DNA from: Algoriphagus alkaliphilus
Lineage (GTDB): Bacteria; Bacteroidota; Bacteroidia; Cytophagales; Cyclobacteriaceae
Direction: 5' to 3'
DNA length: 64,000 nt
Assembly: GCF_900103735.1 (NCBI RefSeq)
Contig: NZ_FMXE01000018.1
Span: forward strand, 1,904 to 65,903
Position 1 is the first letter of the stretch. The number at the start of each line of letters is the position of its first letter. Below the pieces are notes generated by a model. That model had not been told where the DNA came from. It ran no database searches and was given only the letters and a program-made list of their open reading frames with translations. This document shows, in pieces, positions 35,644 to 49,106 of the stretch. The translations under genes were made by a program, and so were the position numbers.

Positions 35644-36066
35644 TTATCTGTCACGATTGAAATCCAGCCAGAATTTTTCAATCTCTCTTACCATATGCTC
35701 ATAGGCATCCATGTCTGTCGGCTTGGTGATAAACAGATTGGCTTTGAGGTGATTAGATGCACTTTGATCCGGAATTGAGGAGGAAGTGGTCAATATGATG
35801 ACCGGAATATGTTTGGATTTTTCATGAGCTCTGATGGCAGACAATACCTCAAAACCGTTTTTGATTGGTAAGTTGATATCCAATAAGACCAAATCAGGAA
35901 GGTCGATTTCAGCGTAATCACCGGACTGAGTCATGTAGTCTATGGCTTCATTACCGGTTTTGGCCACGCTGATTTCCTTGGCTATTTGCATTGTTTCAAG
36001 TGCTTCAGTAGTCAGCAAGATATCTCCCTCGTTGTCCTCTACTAATAGAATTTGAAATTTCTTCAT
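35644..36066 (-). CDS. Stand-alone CheY/Rcp1-like response regulator
   Basis: A 140-residue receiver domain without an output domain: acidic pocket E10-D11, phospho-acceptor D63 in LVLLDINLPIKNGFEVLSAI, T in IILTTSS and K in FITKPTD. The extra segment around residues 43-55 is typical of Rcp1-type regulators that receive phosphate from PAS/phytochrome-like kinases. It lies eight bases downstream of the giant PAS kinase gene on the same transcript, so the two almost certainly form one pair. Confidence 0.92.
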   Translation of the reverse strand: MKKFQILLVEDNEGDILLTTEALETMQIAKEISVAKTGNEAIDYMTQSGDYAEIDLPDLVLLDINLPIKNGFEVLSAIRAHEKSKHIPVIILTTSSSIPDQSASNHLKANLFITKPTDMDAYEHMVREIEKFWLDFNRDR

Positions 36067-36074
36067 GATACATG

Positions 36075-39000
36075 CTATTTTTTGAGCGTAAAATAGAAGG
36101 TCGTCCCAGTTCCCAATTCGGAATCAACCCAAATCTTGCCGCCATTGTTTTCTATTATTTTCTTCACAATAGCCAGTCCAATCCCACTTCCCGAATATTT
36201 ATCTTTGGTATGCAATCGCTGGAAGATCACAAAAATCTTATCAAAATGATCTGGTTCCATACCTATGCCATTATCCTGAACTGAGAACTCCCAGTATTCC
36301 GCTAATTCTCTGCATGTTATGTTCACGACAGGGGAAGGAGATTCTTTGCTGTATTTTAAGGCATTACTGATAAGGTTTTGAAAGACCTGAATCATCGGAG
36401 TTCGGCATCCCTTTATTACAGGCATATCGGAGTATAACACTACCGCACTTTTTTCTTTGATCCGATTCGACTGAAGATTGCAGACCTCTGCAAGCAGTTC
36501 ATTCAAATCAATTTTTTCCAAATCCTCCTCGAATCTTCCTACTCTGGAAAACTCCAATAAATCCAGGATAATCTGTCGCATTCTCTTGGCGCCGTCTACG
36601 GCAAAGTAGATATACTTCTTTGCACGTTCATCCAGCTGTTCACCATATTTCAATTCCAATTGTGTCAGAAAACTGGTCACCATCCGCAGTGGTTCCAGAA
36701 GGTCATGGGAGGCCACATAGGCAAACTGTTCTAATTCCGCATTGGAATTTGCCAATTCGCGGGCCTTGGTTTCCAGCATTTCATTGAGGCCTTTCAGGGA
36801 GGATTCATACATTTTTTGATCGGTGATGTCCTGAATAGCGCCTACCACCTTAGTAGGAATACCGGATTTATCCCGTATAATGACTGAACGATCCGCTACG
36901 AAAGCATACGACCCATCCGACCTTTTGAAGCGGTATTCATTTTGAAAATTGGAAATCCCCTTATCCTCCAATGCCAATTTGAATTGATGCTCCACTGATT
37001 CAAAATCATCTTCATGGACTTGCCTAGCCCAATCCTGATAGGTGTTCCCTGACTCATTGGGAACCAAGCCAAAGAGCGTTTTATACCCTGGACCCCAATA
37101 AATATTATCCCCCTTAACATCCCAATCCCATATCGCTTCATGCGTGGCCTCTGCAACTTTCTCAAAGCGCTCATTGGATTGACGGATCAGTTCTTCTGTA
37201 GTCTTACGGAGGTTGATATCTTTGAAGTAAACCGATATCCCTATTTGTGAGGGGAAAACACTGATTTCAAACCAAGTTCCCAACTCGGAAAAGAACTCCT
37301 CATAGACCAGTGGATTGTTTTTGTCAATTGCTTCTTTGAAGCTCCGCAAAGATCTGGCTGCGATAGCTTTAGAGAGGACATTCCTGATGCTCCTTCCTAT
37401 AGCTTGATCCTTCGGTTTTTGCAGGAGTATTTCTGCGGCATGATTCCAATAGGTCACTACCCAGTTTTTATCGAGGGAAAAGAATCCATCCCCGATACTT
37501 TCGAGGATTTGATCCTTTTCATGCAGGGCTTCTTTGAGATGCATCTGGGTATTTTTCAGATCGGATATATCCTGAAAAGAACCATAAACTCTTATGCAAC
37601 CTCCATCCCGGAATTCTGCCTGCCCCTGGGTTCTAATCCATATTTTTCTTTGTTTCGCAGTTATAATTTGCAACTCATGATCGTAGGGTTCTCCTGTCTG
37701 AATACATCTGTTAAAAGACTCGATGATTATAGGTTTAGCTTCAGGGGCATAAAAGCTGATCCCTATTTCCACATCTGCGACAAAATCATCGGGTACTTCA
37801 TGGATTTCCTTAGTGACTGGACTCCAATATTGCATACCACTTGCCATATCCACTTCCCAAAAACCGATCTTTGCCATCTTGTTGGCACTATTCAGAAGAG
37901 CTTGAAGTTCTTTTTCTTCAGAGATATCCTTGGCTACGGAATAGATCAACTCCTCCTCCACCACTACCGTACAGTTCCAATCCAGCCAAACTGAATCCCC
38001 ACTTTTGGAAATCATCCTGTTGATAAAATCTATGGAGTTTTGGCCCTGACATAAGCTATCAAAAATATTTTCAGTATCGTCCCAATCTTCGGGATGCACA
38101 AATTCCATAAAGCTTTTTGAAAGAAATTCGTCCTCGGAATAGCCCAAGAGGCAGCTTGCTCCCCGGTTGATTTTTTTAAACTTTCCGTCAAATCCCAAAA
38201 TACAAATAATGTCCTGCGCCGTATCAAAGATCTGAGACAGTTCGTCTTCAACCTTTTTGCGATAAATCTCTGCGCCGAGTACCTGACTCAGAGAACTGAA
38301 TACCTTCAATAAGGAATTCACATACCCACTTTTGTTTTGAGTAGTAAACAAAGCTACTCCTATGACTTGACCGCTGAATTGTAATGGGAATCCAAAAGCA
38401 CCGTTCATACCCAAAGACAGCATTGCCTGCTTTCTTGTGAATTCGTTGGCTTCTGTTAAATCATCAAAAGACAGAATATCATTTCTTTCCCAAATCTGAC
38501 CGGGTAGCCCCTCTCCTATTCTAAAGCTCAGTTTCATGTCCACCATCGAAAAAAATCTGGACCCTGCATCTGAAAGCGCATACCTCGAAATAAGATTTAG
38601 CTTCGTCTTCTCTGAGTTGACCAGCCAAATTTCACCGGCATCAAGTACCTTGAACTTTACGAGTTTTTCCAAGCTTCTATCCAAAGCAAAATTAAAGCGC
38701 CTTTCCTCTCCAAATGCCTGAATGACTTGGGCAAGCAATTCTTTTTTCTGTTCCTCGATTTTCTGGGATGAAACCTCCCGTTGAATGGAGATCCAATGGG
38801 TAAACCAACCCTTGGAGTCGGCCACCGGACTGATGGAAAAATTGGTCCAAAATTCTTCTCCGTTTTTCTTGTAATTGATGGTGGTGATTTCACAGGATTG
38901 CCAGTTTTCCATGGCTTCCCTAAGCCGTTTCAATTCTTTTTTATCGGAGTTAGGCCCTTGTAGGATCCGGGGAGATTTACCCAAAACCTCCTCCTCAGCA

Positions 39001-41192
39001 TAGCCTGTCATTCGGGTGAAGGCCTCATTGACATAGACGATTCTCGGGCCTGGTAAAGAAATTGGCTCTGCTTCAGTGATCATAACTGCATCATTGGCAT
39101 AGGTCACCACACTTTCCAAAAGTTTCAACCGGGACTCCTCCAATCGCTGCCGGGTCACATCAGACAATGCCCCAATCATCCGGACAGCTTTGCCTGTTGT
39201 ATCTCTGATGAAAACTGCACGGTCTACCACGTGTAGGTAGGTGCCATCGTTTTTCCGAATTTGGTATTCTACGTGAAACTTTTCATTTTCAGGATTGACC
39301 AGATTTTCTTGCAGTATTTCCAAAACGCGGGTTCGGTATTCAGGGTGAATCAGCTTCTCCCAATTATTGACCTCAGATCCATTGGGAATTACATATTGTC
39401 CCAGTAGCCTTTCGTAGCTTTTTCCCCAGAACAGTTGGTCTTTGAGTATGTCCCAATCATACAACGCATCTTTGGTGGCAAGATTTACATATTCATACCG
39501 CTCATTGCTGAGCTTAAGCTCTTCCTTTTTTATATGATTTTCCAAAATCAGGCTGAATACCGAGGCCGCTTTCTGATAGCGTTCCAGTTCTTCGGGTTTT
39601 TCCTCCCATTTTTCCAGGAAATAGATCGCAAAGGTGGCGATGACTTCTTTCTCCGAATTGAAAACAGGAAAAGAAATACAGGATTTGAATCCCTGGATAA
39701 ACGCTGAATCCTTAAACTTTTCCCATTTTGGATCTGTTGAAATATCTGCTGAAAAAACCCGTTTTCCGGTAAAGGCAGCCGATCCGCATGCCCCTTCCTC
39801 AGGCCCGATTTCTGCCCCATCTATCAAATCAATAAAGTCTGATCCAATACCGGGCGTTGCCAAATTGAATACCCTTCCTTCCTCTACTTTTAAAAGGGAA
39901 GTTTTGATTCCTTTGACGGCATTTTCATAACCCCTCAGGTACGTCTCCAGCAGGCTTACCAGATCGGCATCAGCATAGATGGCACTTTCCACCAGTTCAA
40001 TTTCTAAAGCATCCAGGCTATCGCTGAGGATTTTTTGAGTAACATCCTGTATCAGTACCAAAGAAGCTCTTTTACCCTCATAGACTATGGCTTGGGCATT
40101 GACCTCCACATCCATCAGTTCTCCTGATTTCTTGATGTGTTTGGAAATGCCTCTATAAGCTCCCTTTCCTATATTGGAAAACTTTTCATCGTCCTTTGCC
40201 AGAGCAAGCAGGCTGTCGTGGTCTTCTTTGGGCCGGATATCAAAGACTGTCATTGTGAGCAATTTCGCTTTGGTATAGCCATAGAGTCGCTCAAATCGTT
40301 CATTGACGGCAAGGATTTGGGTCGTATCCATATCCCACACATACATTGGGACCGGGTTATTTTCAAAAATGTATTTGTACTTCAGCTCTGATGCCTTCAA
40401 TTCCCGCTCAGCAGTGATCAGCTCTGAAATTTCAGTACTGTTTACAACTATCCCCTTTATTTCGGGGTCTTCGATCAGGTTAGTCCCCACTGATTTTAGC
40501 CAGAGGAATTCCCCGTCCTTTCTCCTAATCCGGTAAGGCTGGGAAATGACTTTCTTTTGACTCAAAAGGCGTTCAAATTCAGCATAAAGCCCGGACAAAT
40601 CCTCGGGGTGGATTAGTGTAAAAGCATTTATCCCATGGAGCTCCTGAGGATCAAATCCCAAAATTGACTGGTGTGAATTACTTGTAAAAATAAATTCGCC
40701 CACGGGATTGAGGACGGCAATCATTTCTACTCCCTCACTGATCAACTTTTCAAACCGTTTTTCCCCTCCACTTAAAAAGCTTCGGTCCACCTCTTTTGAT
40801 TCTTCCTCCATTTGGATGGTCAATACGAGCCGGGTGGCATTTCCGCCGATCCCCTGAGAAGGGATTATCAGCACTTCACATTCGGTTAACTTCCCTTTAT
40901 TGCCGGGAAGCGAAATCCGAAATGAAACGCATTGATTTAGATATCCCAATCGTACTTGTTCAACAAAAAAATCCTTTGCCTCACCACTGAGTAAATCGGG
41001 CAGGAAAGTGCCGGACTGGAGATCCCAACCCAATATTTCGGAAATTTTTAGGCGGTTTTCGGGAGAAATAAATTCAATTCGAAAATCTTCCCTGACTGAG
41101 AAATACACAAATTGTTTAGTGTCACTTTTAGAAAATGACACAGGCACTCCATCAGACGGATTACCTGATGGTCCTTTTATACCTTTTTTCAT
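36075..41192 (-). CDS. Giant multi-PAS/GAF soluble sensor histidine kinase
   Basis: A 1705-residue cytoplasmic kinase with no membrane segment. Domain order by eye: two PAS (about 150-400), GAF (405-560), two PAS (565-815), GAF (830-990), four PAS (1000-1480), HisKA and HATPase_c. The His box is ELEQFAYVASHDLLEPLRMV, the type found in phytochrome-like kinases; the N box is LISNALKYSK, and G boxes DNGIGMEP and GSGIGLAIVKKI are intact. PAS cores such as YVNEAFTRMTGYAEEEVLGK are canonical, and PAC segments recur (IVVNSTEISE, IVYEGKRASL). The gene is the first of a two-gene operon with a Rcp1-like receiver. Signals cannot be read from sequence; redox or small-molecule sensing is typical. Confidence 0.9.
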   Translation of the reverse strand: MKKGIKGPSGNPSDGVPVSFSKSDTKQFVYFSVREDFRIEFISPENRLKISEILGWDLQSGTFLPDLLSGEAKDFFVEQVRLGYLNQCVSFRISLPGNKGKLTECEVLIIPSQGIGGNATRLVLTIQMEEESKEVDRSFLSGGEKRFEKLISEGVEMIAVLNPVGEFIFTSNSHQSILGFDPQELHGINAFTLIHPEDLSGLYAEFERLLSQKKVISQPYRIRRKDGEFLWLKSVGTNLIEDPEIKGIVVNSTEISELITAERELKASELKYKYIFENNPVPMYVWDMDTTQILAVNERFERLYGYTKAKLLTMTVFDIRPKEDHDSLLALAKDDEKFSNIGKGAYRGISKHIKKSGELMDVEVNAQAIVYEGKRASLVLIQDVTQKILSDSLDALEIELVESAIYADADLVSLLETYLRGYENAVKGIKTSLLKVEEGRVFNLATPGIGSDFIDLIDGAEIGPEEGACGSAAFTGKRVFSADISTDPKWEKFKDSAFIQGFKSCISFPVFNSEKEVIATFAIYFLEKWEEKPEELERYQKAASVFSLILENHIKKEELKLSNERYEYVNLATKDALYDWDILKDQLFWGKSYERLLGQYVIPNGSEVNNWEKLIHPEYRTRVLEILQENLVNPENEKFHVEYQIRKNDGTYLHVVDRAVFIRDTTGKAVRMIGALSDVTRQRLEESRLKLLESVVTYANDAVMITEAEPISLPGPRIVYVNEAFTRMTGYAEEEVLGKSPRILQGPNSDKKELKRLREAMENWQSCEITTINYKKNGEEFWTNFSISPVADSKGWFTHWISIQREVSSQKIEEQKKELLAQVIQAFGEERRFNFALDRSLEKLVKFKVLDAGEIWLVNSEKTKLNLISRYALSDAGSRFFSMVDMKLSFRIGEGLPGQIWERNDILSFDDLTEANEFTRKQAMLSLGMNGAFGFPLQFSGQVIGVALFTTQNKSGYVNSLLKVFSSLSQVLGAEIYRKKVEDELSQIFDTAQDIICILGFDGKFKKINRGASCLLGYSEDEFLSKSFMEFVHPEDWDDTENIFDSLCQGQNSIDFINRMISKSGDSVWLDWNCTVVVEEELIYSVAKDISEEKELQALLNSANKMAKIGFWEVDMASGMQYWSPVTKEIHEVPDDFVADVEIGISFYAPEAKPIIIESFNRCIQTGEPYDHELQIITAKQRKIWIRTQGQAEFRDGGCIRVYGSFQDISDLKNTQMHLKEALHEKDQILESIGDGFFSLDKNWVVTYWNHAAEILLQKPKDQAIGRSIRNVLSKAIAARSLRSFKEAIDKNNPLVYEEFFSELGTWFEISVFPSQIGISVYFKDINLRKTTEELIRQSNERFEKVAEATHEAIWDWDVKGDNIYWGPGYKTLFGLVPNESGNTYQDWARQVHEDDFESVEHQFKLALEDKGISNFQNEYRFKRSDGSYAFVADRSVIIRDKSGIPTKVVGAIQDITDQKMYESSLKGLNEMLETKARELANSNAELEQFAYVASHDLLEPLRMVTSFLTQLELKYGEQLDERAKKYIYFAVDGAKRMRQIILDLLEFSRVGRFEEDLEKIDLNELLAEVCNLQSNRIKEKSAVVLYSDMPVIKGCRTPMIQVFQNLISNALKYSKESPSPVVNITCRELAEYWEFSVQDNGIGMEPDHFDKIFVIFQRLHTKDKYSGSGIGLAIVKKIIENNGGKIWVDSELGTGTTFYFTLKK

Positions 41193-41260
41193 TCCTTAAA
41201 ATTCTCCGGACTAGGTTAATAGTAAACCAATGTGAATTTTTGTTAGGAATTCCTCAATAC

Positions 41261-42335
41261 TTAATTGGGGTGATAAAGCCTGTCAGAATTTCTAAGCAAA
41301 GGGTAACATTGTAATCTTAATTCAATTACCATTTTGATTTGTTGAAAAGCAAAATTAATTGATTGGTTTTTTTTGGGAAAGACATGAAATAGTAAATGAA
41401 ATGGTTTTAAGAAGACCTGAAGGGATTGAATAGGATGATATTTCAACGAAAGTACGGCTTCATCTTTCAATTCCTTGCTACCAGTGAAGTGAAAGACACT
41501 CCCTTTATCCATGGCAGATTCGGCCCAGATATTACCCCGGTGTTGCTCCACGATTTTCCTGCAGATTGAAAGTCCAAGTCCCGTGTCAGCAAGTGTTCCG
41601 GAGAAATCCAATGCCGTTTCATTGACTTCCAACAGGGTTCCATCGGGATCCAAAAATCCTATAAACTGAAATGTGGAATTAAAAATACTTTTGAATTTTC
41701 GCTCTCGCTCTTCGAGTTCATTCTCGGCATGTTTGCTGTCTGTGATATTTTCAATCTGTGCGATAAAATGCCTAAGTGAGCCATCCTGATTCCAACCCGC
41801 CGAGCCGTTTAGATGGATCCAGACCGTTTGACCCTCCTTGGTAAAGTATCGCTTTTCCATGGAGTAGGATTCAATTTTTTTCTCAATATAACTGTTTGGC
41901 AAATTTCAGGTCTGTAAAAAGGTCATCCGGATGAGTAATTTCCATAAAGGTAAGCTTCAACAGCTCTTCCTATGGATATCCGAGCAATTTGCACAAGCTT
42001 GGGTTAACGTCTTTGAACCTACCCTCCTCAGAAACTAAAGCCATACCTATGGCAGCATGCTGAAAAGCAGTACTAAACTCAAGTTCTGAATTGCGGGTGA
42101 TGATTAGGATCTCATCCTGATTTTTTCAATCAGCTTCCAGCAAGATGTTTTTCCGGGTTTGATCCTAAGTCCCGATAATCAATAGTACCGCCAAAAATCC
42201 CAGTAAGGCAAAGCCTATAGAATTGTTGAAATTCATCCTTTCAGCAATCCCCTGAATTTTAAAGCTTTCGTCGATCAGATAGCTTTAAGTGAGGTAATTA
42301 AAAACCTGAGTGAATTTCAATTTGATCCCTCAAGG
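41261..42335 (-). pseudogene. Decayed membrane PAS histidine kinase
   Basis: A broken relative of the neighbouring kinase. Reading leftward from about 42335, one frame gives a transmembrane stretch (SIGFALLGFLAVLLIIG), then a PAS domain (FQHAAIGMALVSEEGRFKDV ... LLGYP-stop-EELLKLTFMEITHPDD). It is interrupted by TAG, TGA and TAG codons, then a frameshift near 41895. The open part that follows (TTG at 41902) resumes with ESYSMEKRYFTKEGQTVWIH and a second PAS core, VNETALDFSG. That core is fused directly to the ATPase tail TLADTGLGLSICRKIVEQHR, so the HisKA and most of the ATPase domain are deleted. The last ~60 codons are not kinase-like. A non-functional remnant. Confidence 0.82.
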
Positions 42336-42606
42336 TAATTCAAAAAAAAATGCCGGAAATGTAAATGAAATGCAAGAAGCCCTGCTCTGACTGATAAAAT
42401 TTTCAATGACCAATGTTCAATGGCCAATTTTCAATGGGAAATGATCAATGTTCATGTAGAAGCCCTCTGATCATTTTCGCCACAAAAAAACCTGTCAGGT
42501 GCTATAAACACTGACAGGTTTTTGATTCTTCTTCTTTCTATTTGATGCCGGCGGCTACTTGAAGGAGACTGCTTCGCCACGTGCCTTGGTTCGCAGTGAC
42601 GCAGAC
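42336..42606. other. Intergenic stretch with word repeats and a terminator
   Basis: No gene. It contains CAATGACCAATGTTCAATGG-type words (42400-42452), the metG terminator, and near 42562 a GGAGACTGCTTCGCC...TTCGCAGTGACG segment. The latter resembles a repeat widespread in bacterial intergenic DNA and reaches the end of metG. Confidence 0.6.
42488..42521 (-). terminator. Intrinsic terminator after metG
   Basis: A perfect 11-bp stem, AAACCTGTCAG/CTGACAGGTTT, with a 12-base loop. The minus-strand side runs into seven T (A-run at 42484-42490). It lies about 85 bp past the metG stop. The opposite side also has a T-run, so it could act both ways. Confidence 0.85.
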
Positions 42607-44667
42607 CTACGATATCGTCGATCCACTCGCTGTCACCGCATGAGGCATCAGGAGCTTCAGCTTTCCGTCCTTGTCTTCTGCCATCAGGATCATGCCTTCG
42701 GAATCAATGCCCATCATTTTTCGCGGGGCAAGGTTGATCAGCATGGTCACTTGTTTTCCTACCAAAAATTCCGGTTCGAAATGCTCCGCCACTCCGCTCA
42801 GGACAGTCCGGTGTCCCAATCCAATGTCCACTTTCAGCTTCAGGAGCTTCTTGGATTTGGGCATGCGCTCGGCTTCCAAGACAGTAACCACTCGCATATC
42901 CAGTTTGGCAAAGTCATCATAGGTGATCAATTCCTTCATCGGTGCCACAGACACATTGGCAGCTTCATTCATCTTTTTGGAGTCAAGTAATTTTTGAATT
43001 TGCTTTTCTACGGTTTCATCCTCGATTTTCTCGAAGAGTAAGCCCATCTGACCTAGGGTTTTACCTACGGAAAGTAGTTTTCTATTTCCAGCCTGAGACC
43101 AAGCCGTATTTTCCATTCCAAACATGTCAAACAGCTTTGCGGCAGTGAAAGGCAGGAATGGTTCAGAAACAATCGCCAAATTTGCCGCAATATTCAAGGC
43201 GATATTCAGGATCGTTTTGGTGCGCTCCGGATCGGTTTTAATTTCCTTCCAAGGCTCGGTGTCCGCCAGGTATTTATTCCCCAAGCGGGCAAAATCCATC
43301 ACAAAACTTAAGGCTTCACGGAATCTATACCGCTCGATCGAGGCGGCGATTTTCTCAGGAAATTCTTCCAAAGCAGCCAAAACCTCCTCATCGTACCCTC
43401 TGAGTGGTCCTCTACCAGGAATTTCTCCCTGATAAAACTTCTGAGTCAATACCACCGCCCGATTTACGAAGTTGCCATAGACAGCCACCAACTCGGAGTT
43501 ATTTCTGGACTGAAAATCCTTCCAGGTGAAGTCATTGTCTTTGGTTTCCGGGGCATTGGCAGTCAAGACATAGCGAAGCACATCCTGCTTGCCTGGAAAT
43601 TCTTCCAAATACTCATGCAGCCATACTGCCCAGTTTCTTGAGGTAGAGATCTTGTCACCTTCGAGGTTGAGGAATTCATTGGCAGGCACATTGTCCGGAA
43701 GGACAAATCCGCCGTGCGTTTTCAGAATTGCCGGGAAAATGATGCAGTGGAATACTATGTTATCCTTACCGATGAAGTGCACCAGCTTGGTTTCCTGATC
43801 TTTCCAATAGGGCTGCCAATCGATTCCTTTCTCAGCTGCCCATTCTTTGGTAGAGGAGATATAGCCGATCGGTGCATCAAACCAGACGTAAAGTACTTTA
43901 CCCTCGGCACCTTGAAGCGGCACGGGAATTCCCCATTCCAAATCACGGGTCATCGAGCGGGCCTGAAGCCCGTCACCGGCCTCGAGCCAAGATCGGCATT
44001 GTCCCAATACATTGTTTTTCCAATCCTCTGCGTGATCTTCCAGAATCCATTTTTTCAAAAAAGGCTGGTAGCGCGCCAAATCAAGGAACCAATGCTTGGT
44101 TTCCTTCAATACCGGTGTTCTGCCGCTGAGTTTGGATTTGGGGTTGATGAGTTCGGTGGGGCTGAGTGAGGAGCCACACTTTTCGCACTGATCCCCATAG
44201 GCGTGCTCGTTGCCGCACTTTGGACAAGTACCCTCGATGTAGCGATCTGCCAAAAACTGCCCGGCTTCCTCGTCATAGTACTGTTCGGTCGTCTGCTCCA
44301 GAAATTCCCCTTTATCATATAAATCCCGGAATAATTCCTGGGCTGTCTCGTGGTGAATTTTGGCAGAAGTTCTGGAGTAGTGATCAAAACTAATCCCAAA
44401 TTCTTTGAAACTCCCCTTCATCATCTCATGGTACTGATCGACGACTTGCTGAGGAGTCTTGCCTTCTTTGGCGGCTTTGATGGTGATCGCTACGCCATGC
44501 TCATCCGAACCGCAGATGTAAGCGACCTCCCGACCCTGAGATCGGAGGTAGCGGACGTAGATATCGGAAGGCACGTAGCATCCTGCCAAATGTCCGATAT
44601 GCAGTGGGCCATTGGCATAAGGAAGTGCTGAGGTGACAGTATAGCGTTTGAAGTTTTTATTGCTCAT
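42607..44667 (-). CDS. metG: Methionyl-tRNA synthetase
   Basis: A 686-residue class I synthetase that charges tRNA-Met. The HIGH motif is P-L-H-I-G-H (23-26). A four-cysteine zinc knuckle [18 protein letters not shown] lies near 146-163, and the KMSKS loop is a K-I-S-T-S-R-N variant near 339. An anticodon-binding helical domain follows. The C-terminal part (from about 575) is the EMAP/Trbp111-like tRNA-binding domain ([20 protein letters not shown]), which mediates dimerisation in long MetG forms. Perfect -7 box about 70 bp upstream of the ATG, intrinsic terminator after the stop. Confidence 0.97.
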   Translation of the reverse strand: MSNKNFKRYTVTSALPYANGPLHIGHLAGCYVPSDIYVRYLRSQGREVAYICGSDEHGVAITIKAAKEGKTPQQVVDQYHEMMKGSFKEFGISFDHYSRTSAKIHHETAQELFRDLYDKGEFLEQTTEQYYDEEAGQFLADRYIEGTCPKCGNEHAYGDQCEKCGSSLSPTELINPKSKLSGRTPVLKETKHWFLDLARYQPFLKKWILEDHAEDWKNNVLGQCRSWLEAGDGLQARSMTRDLEWGIPVPLQGAEGKVLYVWFDAPIGYISSTKEWAAEKGIDWQPYWKDQETKLVHFIGKDNIVFHCIIFPAILKTHGGFVLPDNVPANEFLNLEGDKISTSRNWAVWLHEYLEEFPGKQDVLRYVLTANAPETKDNDFTWKDFQSRNNSELVAVYGNFVNRAVVLTQKFYQGEIPGRGPLRGYDEEVLAALEEFPEKIAASIERYRFREALSFVMDFARLGNKYLADTEPWKEIKTDPERTKTILNIALNIAANLAIVSEPFLPFTAAKLFDMFGMENTAWSQAGNRKLLSVGKTLGQMGLLFEKIEDETVEKQIQKLLDSKKMNEAANVSVAPMKELITYDDFAKLDMRVVTVLEAERMPKSKKLLKLKVDIGLGHRTVLSGVAEHFEPEFLVGKQVTMLINLAPRKMMGIDSEGMILMAEDKDGKLKLLMPHAVTASGSTIS

Positions 44668-44734
44668 TAGTAATATAAATAGAAGACAGAATACCTGAGA
44701 CCGAAGAAGGAATGGTGATCTGTCAAATCGAGGC

Positions 44735-44742
44735 CAAAGATA
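44735..44742 (-). promoter_or_regulatory. Candidate -7 promoter box of metG
   Basis: Minus-strand TATCTTTG, a perfect TAnnTTTG match, located between the TetR stop and metG. It predicts a 5' leader of about 60 bases. No clear -33 element. Confidence 0.5.
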
Positions 44743-44764
44743 GAGAAATCAGCGGAAGGCGGGA

Positions 44765-45397
44765 TCAGGCATTTTGAAATTCATTCCGTGCTTCATCGGT
44801 CAGAATCCCATTGTAAATGATGCTGATGGCCTGATCGTAAATATCGGATGGAGGAATTTTCATTCCTTTTTGCATTGAATCCGGGAATTGGCTGTAAAAC
44901 TTCGGGTCCAAGAGTGACTGAACCGCAGCGGCATAGAGCAACACGATCAGGTTGACGTTAATTCTGGGATTGACCAGCCCCTGCGACACGCCCTGCTCGA
45001 TCAATTTGGCAAATCGCAGATATGCGGATTCATTGATGTAGGCGGTGAGTTCTTCCCAAATCTCCGGCGCATGATCTCTGAGATCTTCGAAAAGCTCGGG
45101 ATTGATCGGTGCCAAGTGTGCCGCAATTACCGTGAGGGTTGATTTCAGTTTCAGCGGAAAAGAGATGTAGCGGTTGTCGAGGATCGCCTCCACTTTTGCT
45201 GTCATCTTGGTTTTCAGGACCTCGAAAGAAGCCGACAACAGCTCAAGTTTTCCCGGGTAATACTTGTACAGGGTCTTTTTGCTCATCCCCAATTCCTGGG
45301 CAATGTCATCCATGGTGGTATGACGGTAGCCTTTTTGGAGAAAAAGCCGATAGGCCGCTTCCAGAATTTTCGCCTCGATACTGGTTTTTTTACTCAT
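44765..45397 (-). CDS. TetR/AcrR-family transcriptional regulator
   Basis: A 210-residue repressor-type regulator. The N-terminal helix-turn-helix is clear: ILEAAYRLFLQKGYRHTTMD then DIAQELGMSKKTLYKYYPGK (about 10-50). The C-terminal ligand-binding half is helical and matches no specific subfamily. No transporter or enzyme gene is adjacent in the expected divergent orientation, so its target is unknown. It lies upstream of metG on the same strand, but a separate -7 box precedes metG. Confidence 0.9.
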   Translation of the reverse strand: MSKKTSIEAKILEAAYRLFLQKGYRHTTMDDIAQELGMSKKTLYKYYPGKLELLSASFEVLKTKMTAKVEAILDNRYISFPLKLKSTLTVIAAHLAPINPELFEDLRDHAPEIWEELTAYINESAYLRFAKLIEQGVSQGLVNPRINVNLIVLLYAAAVQSLLDPKFYSQFPDSMQKGMKIPPSDIYDQAISIIYNGILTDEARNEFQNA

Positions 45398-45457
45398 TTC
45401 TTAAACTTCTGGGTATAAAGATAAGGACGATTTGCGATTGCTGATTTAGGTGGCTAA

Positions 45458-46168
45458 TTATACCCCAATTTTCTCCAAAAAATAGGTCCTTAAAGTCGCT
45501 CTTGGCTCAAAGCCCAGTTTGGTGTAAAGCTTTATGGCAGGCAAGTTTTCGGGATAAACATGTAGAAAGGGCACTTTTCCCGATTGGATAATGTCATGAA
45601 TTACGCGCTGCAGGACTTGGTATGAAAGACCCATTCCTCCAAAATCAGGATGCGTACACACCGCGCTGAGCTCCACAAAAGGATCCGGGCTTAGGCGCTT
45701 TCCGGCCATGGAAACCAGCTGGGCACCCTGATTGATCCCAAAGTACCCTCCAAAGTCAATCGTCCGAGAAAGAAAAGGTCCAGGTTTGGTCATTGCTACC
45801 AATTCAAGCATGGCAGGCACATCATCCTCTCCCAGTGCGGTCAGATTGGATTCCTGAGTCATCCCATTTGAACTGCCCGTATAAACCATCTGCAGGAGTT
45901 CGTGGTCATTTAAGACCTTCCAGCCATTATCGACAACGATTCTGCCGGGAGGAAAGAGAATTAACTTTTGACCCGGTTGGCAGATGCTGTGTAGCTGCCG
46001 GATACTTCCCGCCTCATAGTTTGTCATGCCTGCGAAAAATCCCATCTCTGAATTAAGAAATCTGCAATTTTCATTTCCGGAGGAGAACATCTTGCTTCCG
46101 GTATTCAACGCATTCCAAATAGGGTTATCCAGGGGGTGGGGCATTTTTAATTTCAGGTGAGAAGTCAA
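45458..46168 (-). CDS. GNAT-family N-acetyltransferase
   Basis: A 236-residue protein with the GNAT fold in its C-terminal half. The acetyl-CoA pyrophosphate loop reads V-C-T-H-P-D-F-G-G-M-G-L-S, then the YQVLQRVIHDI helix and the terminal FLHVYPENLPAIKLYTKLGF motif with its conserved N and Y. The N-terminal half resembles the duplicated but inactive GNAT repeat seen in two-domain members. The substrate cannot be assigned; members of this type often resemble FR47-like acetyltransferases. Confidence 0.83.
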   Translation of the reverse strand: MTSHLKLKMPHPLDNPIWNALNTGSKMFSSGNENCRFLNSEMGFFAGMTNYEAGSIRQLHSICQPGQKLILFPPGRIVVDNGWKVLNDHELLQMVYTGSSNGMTQESNLTALGEDDVPAMLELVAMTKPGPFLSRTIDFGGYFGINQGAQLVSMAGKRLSPDPFVELSAVCTHPDFGGMGLSYQVLQRVIHDIIQSGKVPFLHVYPENLPAIKLYTKLGFEPRATLRTYFLEKIGV

Positions 46169-48976
<2,808 letters not shown>

Positions 48977-49106
48977 AGGCAAGAAGCTAGATACAAGAAA
49001 CGAGATTTGAGACTGCGCAGGTCAATGCAAAATTCGGGTTAAATTGAGTCAGGTGTAAGTCCAAGATTTGACTTGCTTGAATCCAAAAGATGAAGTAAAA
49101 AAAAAT

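Noticed and set aside
42559..42990. Plus-strand frame of 143 codons across the metG end
   Set aside because: Antisense to the tRNA-binding domain of metG and starting in a common dispersed repeat; no family features.
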